This document shows positions 32,172 through 43,714 of a DNA stretch of 64,000 nt, one piece after another; the stretch's first letter is position 1; every line of letters starts with the position of its first letter. This stretch comes from Marthasterias glacialis (Eukaryota; Echinodermata; Asteroidea; Forcipulatida; Asteriidae). The translations under genes were made by a program, and so were the position numbers. Under the pieces are notes generated by a model, which saw only the letters and a program-made list of their open reading frames with translations, searched no databases and was not told the DNA's origin. The stretch lies in the NCBI GenBank assembly GCA_911728455.2, contig OU452225.1:22602495-22666494 (forward strand). The letters run 5' to 3'.

Positions 32172-32680
32172 TGCATTGACTGCGCAAATCAATATGAATG
32201 TCAGGGCATCAGTGAACATTGGCGCTACACACAGCCTGGTATCCTGCGTTGACTGCGCGGAAAACAATATGAAAGTTAGGGCCTCAGCGAACACGCAATC
32301 CTTCCTTGCATCGTTTATACACATAAGGAAACGGTCGTTGAGTATCACGTTCAAAATGGCGATTCTAACGGCAAATTTGATATATGCGTGATAGTGGGCT
32401 AAAAATCATCGATTTGGAGGACCAAAAATGATCGTGAGTACAATTAACTGCATTTTATTTCACCGTAGATACTTGGAGAAGCCAGTAGGCGATTTTCAAG
32501 CAATTCTGTCGAGTCCTTGTTGCAATTTTGACAATTTTGTAACTGATTCAGAAAAAAACCGCTTCGGACTCCGAATCGGAGCACTTTCCAAATATACCAC
32601 GGACTGGGGCGCTAGTACGACAGATAATGTCAAAAATCTCAAAAAAGGAGTACAGCGCCCAAGTTACTGGGTCTAGGTCT

Positions 32681-33650
32681 AGGCTATGGCTAGCAGCAGG
32701 ACTGCCCAAATTGACCCAAACTGTCTGGCTGGGGTCAGAATTAGAAGTAGGTAGGGAAATAACGTGACTCGCAGGATCGGATCGCACCGAGTTTAATCAA
32801 AGCTAGTTTTTAAGAAATTATCAAATTGGTATGGCCGTCTACATCATGGTCTAACGTTGTAATACTCCCTAAAAAAAATCATGGAGGTAGAAATAGAATA
32901 TACTCACAAATCTCTCTCGAGGATCGATGAAATGATCTTACTAGAACTACAATACTAGTACTACTACTAGTGTAGTAGTAATTTAGTATCGTACTACTAC
33001 TAATAACTAATCTATCCTATAAAGTAATGTAACTATCTGCCGTCACAAATGTTGACATATTGAGAGAAACCGTATGCACGCTCCGTTTTCCCACACTAGT
33101 GTAGTACTCAGTAGTAGACTAGTACGTAGCCCATCTCGTGTGGACCACATGCCCAAGCCTGGTCCAGTTTACGGCTCTGGCAACACGTGTATGGTAGCGC
33201 CCTCAAGCGATCGCTCGCCCCAAAGGCACTAAAAGACTATACTAGACTCAGGTCCCATCAGCCTCGCATTGATCTCTATTAATTACTGACTGGATGGGAC
33301 CATTGATCTCCATAATAGACTGTGTAAAGCCCGGTTCATACTTCATGTGAATAATGCGAACGCGAAGCGAATTTGACGTCACTCTCCTACATTCGCAGCG
33401 AATTTCGCAAGAAGTTGAATACAGTTTTTGATCACTGCAAATGAAAATAACTGTATCCAAATCACATACCGGTATCTTCTAGTTCCTACCATGTTTTTTT
33501 TTTATTTTTTTTTTTTAGAGCAAACTGCTTAGTTTTTAAGGTAGTGATCATCATACGATACGTTAACTTTATCATGAACTGAACTTCGTTTTAGGCTTTG
33601 TGTGAGCAAAACAGTTCCCCTGCTCGCGTGTTTTCACCTAATTTGATGAA
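32681..33650. other. Intergenic, low-complexity CTA/TAG block
   Basis: A TACTAC/GTAGTAG low-complexity patch (32945-33005) and a second (33100-33130) are present. The stretch at 33331-33415 contains GCGAACGCGAAGCGAA and may be another MITE without clear ends. No gene is seen. Confidence 0.5.
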
Positions 33651-33800
33651 GGCTGGTTATTTATAGTTGGTCGCGCGATGATAAACGCATAACTCTGTGA
33701 ACGCTGGAAAGGTCGCTGTGGCGTCAGCATTCCCTAGTAAACTGCGCTGCGCGTCATTTTACTGCCGCGCGACTACTATCCCACGACCGTCCCCTAGAGC
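33651..33800. mobile_element. Short MITE, GGCTGGTT family
   Basis: It shares GGCTGGTT, TATAGTTGGTCGCGCGATGA, GAACGCTGG, GGCGTCAGC and GCGCGTCATTTTACTG with the element at 39575-39742. A third, degenerate copy lies at 39250-39365. Confidence 0.75.
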
Positions 33801-33819
33801 GATTATTTATTTATTTTAC

Positions 33820-34745
33820 ATCTTTGGACATATGTACAAAATACACTAAAAATATAGATTAAAATGAGGCTGTCCAGGTACAAACAAAAGTATAAACAGT
33901 CATCAAGAGATGTGTTTGACCAAACCCCAAATTAAGTAGAAAAATAAAATAGACTAAGTGACGGCAATTACCTCACATCACCCAACCTCCGAACCCGTAA
34001 AAACACTCAAATTAAAAAAAAAAGTTTTATCAAAACCCAGTAAAAAAAGAAAAAAAACAAAAAAACAACAACAACAACAACAAAACAGACAATAGGCTAC
34101 CATTAAAAACGCATGATTACAACAATACAGTAGAATACACTGGTCCTTGAAACCCGCCACAGAACGGGAAATACGATTTCCACCCCCACCCCAACAAAAA
34201 GGAAACTATGGAAACTTATCATAAAAACAGGGACTTAAAATATGCACTTAATAAACTCTACACTTTAAAACTATCCATCAAGTTAGACCTAAACACGTGG
34301 AATGACTCCCCGATAAGACTATTTCTGACCCCCGTGTCAAGTTCTGAAAATGCTTTAGGAAAACGAACCACCCCACTGATTTGAATGCATCTGTTCTAGC
34401 TTTAGCATGGTGAAAAGTCAGAGTATCCCGGTGTCTTTGGTTAACAACAAATGAATCAATAAAATTACACATAAAATCTGATCTAGAAGAGACCAGAAGT
34501 TTGGCAATAAAAGACAAGTTTAAAAATTCTCTCCTGTCCTCTACCGAAGTTAATCCAAGAGATTCCATACGGTCATCATACGATTGTTCTAAATAACCTT
34601 GGCGTAAAATCATGCGAGTAGCCCTCCTCTGTACTGACTCGAGTTTGGTAATGTTTTTTTTTTTTTCGGTAAACCCACCAGGCCGGCGAACAATAATACA
34701 AAATGGGGAGTACCAATGTCTTGTACAGATGGAGAGCTACTTCAA
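33820..34745 (-). mobile_element. LINE 3' part (RT thumb and C-terminus)
   Basis: On the minus strand the frame reads ALHLYKTLVLPILYYCSPAW, then an A-run break, then KLESVQRRATRMILRQGYLE and DRMESLGLTSVEDRREFLNL. LVLP-LYYCSPAW and ESVQRRATRMI are hallmarks of jockey/I/CR1-type reverse transcriptase C-termini. Codons after 34278 are noncoding with a low-complexity 3' tail. Confidence 0.85.
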
Positions 34746-35403
34746 AAAAAATCTCTCAGTTTCTAGAAAACAAATCACCTATATTTTCTGACAACTGGAC
34801 TTCGTTTTTCTTTTCCATAAAAGCAAGGACCTTCAAACCTTTGATTTACAGAAAAAGTACAGTGCATGGATTTCTATTTTAGTGTAGTGCACCCCTGCGG
34901 TCTCTGAATTGGGCAAAGCGCCCTCAACGTGGAGGTTTGTCTGTGGAATCAGGAGAACGAAAGAACAGAAAACGGCCAGAATCTGGACTAGCAGAATACT
35001 CGCGGGCAAGTGCTTTTTGAAAATAAATTTTTTTTCTTCAATGACGCACAATGACTTATGGAGAATAATTATGGAGGACCAAAAGTGGACAACGCAATTT
35101 TCCATTTTTTTGATAGTAGAAAATGAGAATTTACTTTCAAGTAAAACATTATTTTTTTCAAAATCTTCATTTTATGCTAGCAGAAATTTTAATTTTAATT
35201 TTTGCCAGTGACTGGCGGTCAACAAGTAGACAAAAACAAATTTCTAATTCTACTAGCAGAAATTTGGATTGAACGTTTTGGACCAAACTAAATTTCCAAA
35301 TATCTACTAGGAAATTTGGGATCTATAGTCCATGATTATTTGTGTACGTCGCATGCATTGTCTTGCATCCTGTCGCCCGTCGGACAACTCGCCCCCACTC
35401 TGA

Positions 35404-35575
35404 GTGATAGTTGAACATGCCACATACGCTGCGGACAGACGCGGTGCAACTATTTTCGGTCCGTGTGTTTATTCTCGTTCAATCGTTGGTTTGCTCAGAT
35501 TAAATTTCCCCACGATAGCGGATCAACTGTTGGGTTACATTGGATTGTTCGAGGATTACTTCTCGACAGTAAGTG
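35404..35575 (+). other. Possible exon upstream of the integrase-like exon
   Basis: This open frame (RSIVGLLRLNFPTIADQLLG, YIGLFEDYFST) ends at a strong GTAAGT donor at 35576. I recognise no domain. It may be the first exon of the gene fragment that continues at 35600. Confidence 0.3.
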
Positions 35576-35590
35576 TAGGTTTGCCTGCAA

Positions 35591-35848
35591 ATAATAGTAT
35601 TTTGCCTCAATGTGGGATTTATCGATGAACCACTTCAACGAAAACGAGATGTATTTGATGATTTCAAAGATAAAGTTTACCGGGGCATATCTCTTGTTGA
35701 TATTGCTGAATATTTGCAACGGCGATTTCCAGACGTGAGGGGTATCTCAGAGAAAAGTGTGCGTCGGTTCTACAAAAGGAATTTGATAAATCAGATCAGC
35801 AACCGTGACTTGGATAGAATAGTACAACGATCGATTTTGGAAGTAAGT
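35591..35848 (+). pseudogene. Exon with helix-turn-helix region resembling integrase-derived genes
   Basis: The frame reads IDEPLQRKRDVFDDFKDKVY, GISLVDIAEYLQRRFPD, ISEKSVRRFYKRNL and SNRDLDRIVQRSILE, then a strong GTAAGT donor at 35849. The layout (helical start, ISxKSVRRF recognition-helix motif, short basic linker) resembles the DNA-binding segment of the integrase-core domain genes that expanded in marine invertebrates from Ginger-like transposons. That link is recalled, not searched. No catalytic domain follows inside the TIRs, so it is most likely a captured or leftover exon. Confidence 0.5.
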
Positions 35849-36194
35849 ATTTAACTCCCCGAGACAGACCACTCAAGTAGTCTTATAATAGGCTTACAAT
35901 GTTCCCATTTTCTAATTTGCCTTCCCGGACGCCCCCACCCCCACCATGGCCACTGCAAGAGATGTGTCAACTTATGGAGCTTTAACCTAAAATTTACACC
36001 CCTGCATTTTAATGTAAGGTAGGCCTGAGTAACACATAATCATAATACATACATGTCAGTCTCCAATTATTTCCATCATGAGTCTACATCTTTGTTTGTT
36101 AATTTGCGCGTGAAGACTTTGAAGCACGTTCGCTGGTCGAAATTTGGTAGTTTGGTTTGTAAAAAATAAAAGTAATATCAATTCCTGGAGGTTA

Positions 36195-36575
36195 CTCCTA
36201 GAACTATGAGGTTCGTTCCGCTATCGTCTCCACGAACCAGCCCGTAGGACCAGCGCACCGCATACCAGCATACCAGTTAATTTTGCTACTCCGGTCGCCA
36301 TAGTTGTTGCAATACTGTTTGAATGGGATCTGAATTACGGTGAGAATTTATCACTTTTTAACAACTTTTAGTTTGCGGAGTGGATTTTCTGGACCGTGCA
36401 ACGCTCGATGAGAGTTGAAAGAACACATAGAGCCTAGTTTTGGCGAGATCTGATTTCAAAAAAGAACTGTAGCCATGTGAACGTGAAGGGCAGAAAGTTT
36501 CGAATAGGATTTTGTACATGTCACTCTATGAGGTTCGTGGAGACGATAGCGGAACGAACCTCATAGTTCTAGGAG
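36195..36575 (+). mobile_element. 381-bp MITE with 44-bp TIRs and TA target site
   Basis: The left TIR 36195-36238 (starts CTCCTAGAACTATGAGGTTC) and the right TIR 36532-36575 are near-exact inverted repeats flanked by TA. The interior matches 30590-30866. A TA duplication fits Tc1/mariner-type elements among others. Confidence 0.9.
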
Positions 36576-38000
36576 TACTTTGAGGTTACATAAATTCTGA
36601 TTTTCTACTTGACCCATACAAAAAAGAAAAAAGAAAAAAAGTTGTGCACTTTTGGTACTCGACCTTAGCCCAATTGATTTTGTTGCCATAAGGGAATCAC
36701 ACAACAATGTACAATGGATGTGTTGGTTGCGATATTTTAACACGCAAAATGAGGCATGACGGTTTGCTGGACCTTGATTTCAAGTCTGAAATCACGTTTA
36801 TATTGTCTTCACCAGCCTCGCAAAACTTCAGTTTCTAAAGATCTTTATTTTTTATTTTTTATTTTAAATACTTTTATTGCCAACCAAAATACAACAAACA
36901 GAATACAAGAACGTAAATGTTTCCTATAATATTATGTGGCTATCATCAAATACACTTATTATCAGACATACAGATAACCAAGACCGCAGAACCAATGAAA
37001 CAAACTAAACGCCGATATGATCTTCTACTTGCGCAGTGACAGTCAAAGGTTACTTAAGGTTGCCAAGTCGGCAAAGATCAAAGCTAAACTTGACAAAGCT
37101 GAACAGTAGCAATTTCCGGATTGGTTTTCCAGTGTCAACGAGGAACCAGCGAGGAACCGTCCAAAATGTTAATAGGGAGGTTTTTTTGTGGCAGCTCGTA
37201 CAATGACCCTTTTAATACCGAATAAATGATTCAGGTCTATACTACACAGATTATTTCTCGCTTCCTGGACTAATCAAACTTTGGTTTGGTACAAAATATT
37301 CAATCCAAATTTCTGCTAGTAGAAATTTGGACATTTTGTTTGTCTATACTTGTTGACCGCCAGTCACTGACAAAAAGTAAACTTCAAATTTCTGTTAGCA
37401 GAAAAAGAAGATTTTGAAAAAAAATGTTTTACTTGAAAGTAAATTCTCATTTTCTACTATCAAAAAAATTGAAAATTGCGTTGTCCTCTTTTGGTCCTCC
37501 ATCATTGACTGAGCGATCACTGTACATTGTATATGCACAACCATTTTGAAGTCGCGCTGCACGCTGACATGTTTAGTCATTGTGCGTCAAGAAATTAGGA
37601 TAAAGAACCAGGGAGAGGTGTGTTATAATCAGTATTCATAAATACCTGAGACAGTTAATCCATTCTGATTGGCCGAGAGGGCATCACGTGGCCATGTTTA
37701 AACGGGCGATATAAACACGGTAAAAAGTGTTTCAAACCGGCTAGCTTGCGAACGAAAAATATAGCCCCTGTAATCAGAATAAAGAAGTATACGTGTTTCC
37801 AGCTGTTGGGTTTCTGATTGGCCGAGAGTGCATCAAGTGCCTATAACAGCTGCAGAGACATGAAGATCGACATTCCGTTCAAGGAACTGGCCCGTAAATA
37901 TGGATAGAAATTTAATGCAGAGTCGAGCTGAGAAATTGTCAGATTTGTTCCCAATTTTTGAAGGTTTTTGCATGTTTTTGACATAAAGGCATTTATGAAT

Positions 38001-38165
38001 GGGAATAAAGGTGTGCTGAATCGGTTTTTAACTATTGTTTAAAACCTCCAAGGGTCCTGGTGGCCGATAATTGCCCGAGCCGAAGGCGAGGGCAATTATC
38101 TGCCACCAGGCCCCTCATCGGTTTAAAACAATAGTTAAAAACCTCTTCATCACACCTTTATTCCC
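38001..38165. repeat. 165-bp foldback hairpin
   Basis: Arms GGGAATAAAGGTGTG to GATAATTGCCC and GGCAATTATC to CACACCTTTATTCCC pair over most of their length. The loop is CGAGCCGAAGGCGAGG. Weaker inverted sequence (GAGAGGTGTGTTATAAT at 37614 and ATTATAACACCTCTTCC at 38167) flanks it. Confidence 0.92.
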
Positions 38166-38369
38166 TTATTATAACACCTCTTCCTTTGATTCTATCTGTT
38201 GATTGGCCGAACGTGCGTCACGTGGTGTTGTGTATTTTTACTATCACACTGCACACCGACCAAAAAAACTATTAAATGGTACTATTCATCGACAACCTCC
38301 AACCCGGTGAAACGATCAAATAATACGTACTCGAACCAGTCAATATTTGTATAATTTACAAATTTTGAC

Positions 38370-38511
38370 TGCTTCGAGTGGCGTAGTAAAACTAGTCACT
38401 CGAGGTGATCCCCGGAGCAGCCTATCTTCCCGAGGCGGAGCCGAGGGAAGATATGCGGGTACCGGGGATCGCCGAGAGTGACTAGTTTTACTACGCCACG
38501 AGATAAAGCAG
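38370..38511. repeat. 142-bp foldback hairpin
   Basis: The stem includes GTGGCGTAGTAAAACTAGTC with its complement and GATCCCCGG with CCGGGGATC. The loop region CCCGAGGCGGAGCCGAGGG resembles that of the 38001-38165 hairpin although the stems differ. Confidence 0.92.
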
Positions 38512-38704
38512 ACAATATTTGTTTTATAACACCTCACGCATCCATTTTTGTGGTAATATTCGTTAAACAAATCAGATTTTACTTATTTCTACGTAGTTGT
38601 AGAAAAAAATGTGAACTATATTTAAAGGTTCTACATATAACTACATATAAAGGTTCCGATACAGCAACGGTAAAGTGTTGTGCAAATAATTTATAGGTAA
38701 TCGA

Positions 38705-39272
38705 AACAATAGACGCACAATGTTGAGAAAAGTTGGATTTCCTTCCACAAGTAAGTGCTTTAGTCTGCAGTCATTATGTGATTTGCGTAACTAATACCTT
38801 TATAGCATGGTCTTTGTTTTCTTAACTGATCTGTTTTTGATCATCCAAAGAAATTGCCTTCCAAAACTGTGTAATTCCTTTGCCTATTTGAAATTTCGCA
38901 AGGCTGGGTATAAATGCTCACTTTTCCAACGTTCTTTACCCTTTTTACAGTGATTTAGGCCTACATTACAAACAAAATAACAGGCGGGTGGCTACATAGT
39001 CGTCCGACGCCGGTAGTGCATGACTCAAAATAAACCTCTTTTGTAGTAGAATACTGGTAGTTTATGACACAGTAATGTGATTAATATCAATGTCACAACA
39101 TACAACTTTAATAAAATGGCTTAGTAACTGTGTTATTATTACCAAAAGCCGACTGTTTGTGTGACTCTGTCGGTCACGGCATGTATGTGCACGTAGTTTG
39201 CCATCAGCTGACGTAGTACCCACAATAGGTCACGTGATGACATGTAAACATTGGTCGCGCAATCGGTCTATT
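38705..39272 (+). mobile_element. Possible element ended by CAATAGAC; related to 55015-55490
   Basis: The left ACAATAGACGCAC and right GCGCAATCGGTCTATTGG look like inverted ends. The interior block 38845-39005 (TTCCTTTGCCTATTTGAAAT, CCAACGTTCTTTACC, TACATTACAAAC) matches 55328-55487 in the same orientation. Confidence 0.5.
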
Positions 39273-39449
39273 GGTCGCACGATGATAATCGCAGGACGCT
39301 GGCGACGATGAACGCTTAGCTTTATCATTGCAGTCTATGGTCGCCATTTGCGTTTCATGTTTCCACATCGGAGTGCCCCCTTCCTTTTATAGTATCTTTG
39401 CCCGAACCAACGTAATGGGCTCTTGACTCGCCGTAACCCCCACATTGTA

Positions 39450-39574
39450 AAAACTAACTTATTAGTCAAAACAGCGTTGATTGGTCATTTTATTTTTAAA
39501 CCACAGTTTGACTAAAATTAGTCCAAAATGGTCTAAAATTACTAATTAAGGCTGTTTTGACTAACTTTAGTTTT
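39450..39574. mobile_element. 125-bp MITE, AAAACTAA ends
   Basis: AAAACTAACTTATTAGTCAA and its near complement TTGACTAACTTTAGTTTT form 24-bp inverted ends. It abuts the next MITE directly. Confidence 0.75.
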
Positions 39575-39742
39575 AAGGCTGGTTTATAGTTCGTCGCGCG
39601 ATGATAATAGCTGGACGCTGTGATCGCTGGACGCTGAGCCTTATCATTGCAGTTGCTGAGGCGTCAGCGTGGACTATAAACCGCGTCGTGCGTCAATTTT
39701 ACTGTCGCGCGATCATCGCGCAACCGACTATGAACCAGCCTT
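39575..39742. mobile_element. 168-bp MITE, GGCTGGTT family
   Basis: AAGGCTGGTTTATAGTTCGT and ACTATGAACCAGCCTT form imperfect TIRs. The interior is rich in CpG (GCGCGATGAT, GGACGCTG). Confidence 0.8.
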
Positions 39743-39799
39743 TAGAGTGCACGGTCTTGTACGGACGGTGACCATGCCACGGTCCGTTAACCGGACTCT

Positions 39800-40850
39800 C
39801 TTAATAATAATTAATAATACGAAATATTTATATAGCGCATAAGGGTCATTCTATAAATTTTGGGTCCAAAGTGTGACATTTTCCTGTCCCTGTTACACCT
39901 GACGTGTGCAATTTAATCTGAAAATATCTTTAAATTTGACTTCAAACTGTTTTGATTTGTTCAGTATGTACTTTTCGTTAACATAATCACTCTTGGAGGT
40001 AGAAGGCACCAAAGAGTGTGCTATAAATGTATGAAATCTGTGTCAGATGTAACAGGGACAACAATAAAAAACGGACCCAAAATTTATAGAATGAGCCATA
40101 ACGCTGGAGGCTCTATGCGCAATAAACACGTAACATAAAACAAATAAAGTAAAGTTACAAAAATGTAGATTCAAACAAGTGAGTTTTTTTAAAGTTCTTT
40201 GAAAATCAAAACAGAGTCAGCTTGACGAACATGAAGAGGTAGGCCCTAAGTCATCCCACAATGAAGGTACAGTGAAGGATCTTTGACCATGGGATTTCGT
40301 AGAAACAGTAGTTTGCGTCAGTAAGGATTGGCCAGCAGAACGGAGAGGATGAACAGGAGTTAGGCCTATGTAGAAGTTCTGATAGTAAGGAGATAGTCCA
40401 TGGAGATCTTTGAAAGTGAGAGGAGGTTTAACTTGTACGCGATACGCATTTCGGGAGCCAGTGAAGATCGTGTAAGATGGGTGTTACAGTGTTGGGCATG
40501 AGACGAGGTGAGCAGCGGTGTTTTGAACCGTTAGATCGTAGAAAGTTCTCTATTACAAAGTCCAGTGAGTATTGCATAAATCGAGTCTAGAAGTGACAAA
40601 GGCATGAACAAGGAGAAGAGTGGAATCATCATTAAGGTAGCGACTGATTTGACCTATTTTTCTGAGTTGCATGAGGGCTGCTTTGCAGATATTGTTTACT
40701 TGATCACTCATACACATCGAAGAATCCATAAGAACACCAAGGTTTCTGACAACACGAGATGGTTGAATAATGGACCGCCCTATACGCTTTTTAGCAGGAG
40801 GCATGTTTTTAGTAAAACATGAGTTGAAAACAATGATAATATAAATTTTG
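39800..40850 (-). mobile_element. LINE 3' half (CR1/L2-like) with a nested MITE
   Basis: On the minus strand, RVVRNLGVLMDSSMCMSDQV, LRKIGQISRYLNDDSTLLLV and HAFVTSRLDLCN (RT region) are followed by a frameshifted C-terminus with LQNTAAHLV-, HDLHWLP-, GLSPYY- and SKSHGQRSFTV-like pieces. The 3' end is GCGCTATATAAATATTTCG with a TAATAATTA tail at 39800. It lies just past the arylsulfatase stop codon. Confidence 0.88.
39843..40097. mobile_element. 255-bp MITE nested in the LINE 3' UTR
   Basis: The ends GGGTCATTCTATAAATTTTG and CAAAATTTATAGAATGAGCC match over 25 bp with one mismatch, flanked by ATAA (39839-39842 and 40098-40101). It splits the LINE's GCGCATA / ATGCGC tail. Confidence 0.88.
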
Positions 40851-40901
40851 AACTGAACCGAATAAGAGTGCACAAACTTGAACGCCGTGAGGAATTACAG
40901 A

Positions 40902-41173
40902 TTAACCAATGTAAGGTACCCAGAAGCCACCATGCCGATGTGGATCTGCTCGATGATCAACTGGCGGGAAGGTAGCTGGTACAGCTACGGACTGATAGTA
41001 CTGCAGTCGACGTAACAGCTTCAACACAATATCCTTGTGGTCTCTTGCAACATTACATGTTTCTTTTGGATCATACTTGATGTTGTAAAGTTGAATAGTG
41101 TCTTTGAATCCAGGGCATGTTTGGACAGGAATGAGACCAGGAGATTCCGATGGTCTTCGCCAATGTTTACAAC
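40902..41173 (-). CDS. Arylsulfatase exon 7 (stop)
   Basis: It encodes [60 protein letters not shown] and ends GGFWVPYIG then TAA. The acceptor is TTCAG. The GxWxP(W/Y) C-terminus is the usual family end. Confidence 0.95.
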
Positions 41174-43683
41174 CTGAATGATATAAAATGTGGTTGAAAG
41201 AATAAATTAAAACGTCAAACAATAGAATTAGAGCACTCGGGGATCGGAGCAGACTTCGCCATGTAATATGAACGACTTAACTGGTGATGAAAGCTCAAGT
41301 GGTTTTGTTGCACGTGGCACCGCCGAGGCATTGAGTCTTCAACTTCCGGTTCCAGGACGTCAGGGTAAAAATAGGGTCATTTTTTTGAGTGCAACTTGAG
41401 AATTTGACAGAAAATCACATATAGGTAGCCCTAGCAAATGATCGACACTCCTTGTCTATATGATCGACACGGCCTTATCTTTATCCCTTTTAGTTTGTAC
41501 GCCGAAAACTCAGGACTTCAAAGGAATTACGTAATGCTCGTGTATCTCAACCCGTCTAACCCCAAAGGGTTGGAACTTGAATCCAATGTCAAAAATATAT
41601 CAAATAAAATAAATTAAAAAATTGCCTAAACAAACACATGGAATTACTCTTAGTATTACGTTGATCTCGGAATAATATACATATGTAATATTTTTTACAA
41701 TTTACTTAATTCGTTGTTGCTGTTGACATACATAAGACTTAAAACAACTGAAAACGGTCGTTCATTCTTCCAGTCGTCATATAGTGTGTTTATTTCGAGG
41801 GAACGAAATTTTTTTGAAGGAATGTAATAAATATTTTCTTGTAAGTGAAACACCATTTCGAGGGAATGAAATATTATTTCGAGGGAGCGATTTTGTTTTA
41901 CCCGTTCTTGTGGCGTGTCGTGGCCGAGCGGATAAGAACACCGGACTCAAGCTCAGGTGTTTCTGATCAGCAGAGTGTGGGTTCGAGTCCCGGTCGTGAC
42001 ACTTGTGTCCTTAAGCAAGACACTTAACCATTATTGCTGCGTCCTTCGGATGGGACGTAAAGCCGTAGGTCCAGTGTGTTGTGTAAATGAAATGACAACA
42101 TAACTGCACACAACATAAACTAAACCGATTTCTGGGCAACCAATGCGCCAATAACATAATAAGACACATTGGGACTCCCAATTCATAATTTTTTTCTCAT
42201 TCGTCTTAACAGTCGCAGCTGATTTTAAAATGAGGCTGTCATATTTACCAGAGGATCTGATGTTATAGTCTTGGTGCAAGACGTTCCAGTTCTATAGTCC
42301 ACGACCCATACGAGTCCACGATCCACACCGGCCCCATCACGAATTACCACCAATAGAGGGCGCTACCACTCCAAGAAGCCGCTAACATTTTTTTCTTCTG
42401 CAGTCCAGAATTGCCATTTTTGAAAAAAAAACTTTTTTAAAGGCAAAGTAAACCTTTGGTTTTTGGAACTGTACATTTGCCTTAATGCTTTATAATTGTA
42501 GATATATGTCATAAAACGAACCTGTGTAAATTACAGTTCAAGGTGGCAGCGTATTTGAGATATCATCAAAATCTGGAGCGGTTGTGTTCACGCAGAAAAA
42601 GTATCCGTCATTGGAATACACATTCTGAGAAGCGTTACGGCCATAACGCTTCTCAGATTCAAATTTTTGGGGGATAAAAAGTAATGTATTTTTCCATAAC
42701 TGCAGTACTTCGAAGTGAAACTTTTCTCAAAATGCATTATACTATCCAAAGCTGCTGTACTTCTTACCTAGTTAGTTATTATTGCCATACATTTTCAGAG
42801 TCATTACCAAACGTATACAGACCCTTTAAGAATTCCCTTTTTGGAATCGATTCAAAAGAAGAAAAAAAAATTCCCATTAAAAAAATCATTTCGGACTGCA
42901 GAAAAAATAAAGCAACCCGCTATCACTCACGAACCGCTATCACAGGAACGTCTTGAGAGAGGTTCGTAGAGTGATAGATAGGTTTCACGTGACGTCACCA
43001 AGACCTTTTTCTGATGCCATGTTTACAAACAGACGCTGAGAACTCATTCAGCAGGCGACGCGCCATCCATTGAGTTTGTACATGGCATTACCCAACATGG
43101 CTGCGAAACTAACGTTTCCTCTGGTCACGCAACCTCTCTATAGAGAGAAGTTTCACGTGACGCCACCCAAGACCTTTTTCTAATGCTGCGTGCACAAACG
43201 GGCGCTGGAAATCATTCAGCAGACGACGCGCCAGCCATTGAGTTTGTACATGGCACATTGATCACCATTATACTGTCAGTATAATGGAGATCAATGACAT
43301 GGCATTACCCAACATGTCGGCGATACTAAATTTTCCCGGGGTCATGCAACCTCTCGCGGATTCGTAGAGTGATAGCGCCCTCTATTGGCGGCAATTCGTG
43401 ATGGGGTGGATCGTGGACTTTTATGGGTCGTGGACTACAGAACAGGAACGTCTTGCACCAAGACTACTGATGTTATGAAAGCGAAGTTGCCCACTTAAGA
43501 AATGGCTCACAATAGCTTTCAGTTAGGAACTGGACTTACTTTGTGGGATTAACAAGAAAGATTGGAAATGGGTCAATAGAATGAGATAAGCCCACTGTGG
43601 CGTTTTACTAAAGATGCATGTCTTTGAGCCTGAGATTGCTTGGTTTTCCGAGCAAACTGGAGACTGAAGAAGACGTAGACAAA

Positions 43684-43714
<31 letters not shown>

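Larger units (their letters stand above)
30880..32680. mobile_element. Large foldback element with arms of several hundred bp, interrupted
   Basis: The outer ends are inverted copies of GGGTCTAG, GTTACTGG, the GGGGCGC unit (30894-30954 and 32604-32662) and a block with GAAAATCGCCTACTGGCTTC. Inner arms 31096-31332 and 31414-31628 are inverted repeats around an 80-bp loop, and a third arm copy lies at 32225-32530. About 530 bp (31629-32160) interrupt the right side. No transposase frame is seen. Confidence 0.75.
35030..37597. mobile_element. Long-TIR structure (about 280-310 bp arms) enclosing a coding exon
   Basis: The left arm 35030-35308 and the right arm 37278-37597 are inverted repeats (blocks GACGCACAATGACT, GAGGACCAAAA, GTAGAAAATGAGAATTTACT, GTGACTGGCGGTCAACAAGT, AGCAGAAATTTGGATTGAA). 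The right arm has an extra 60 bp. The 2-kb interior holds the exons at 35404-35848 and a separate MITE at 36195-36575. No flanking target duplication was identified. Confidence 0.75.

Noticed and set aside
41914..42002. Functional tRNA-Leu gene
   Set aside because: A conserved SINE tail follows directly and the same tail recurs at 23970; the acceptor stem pairs only in part.
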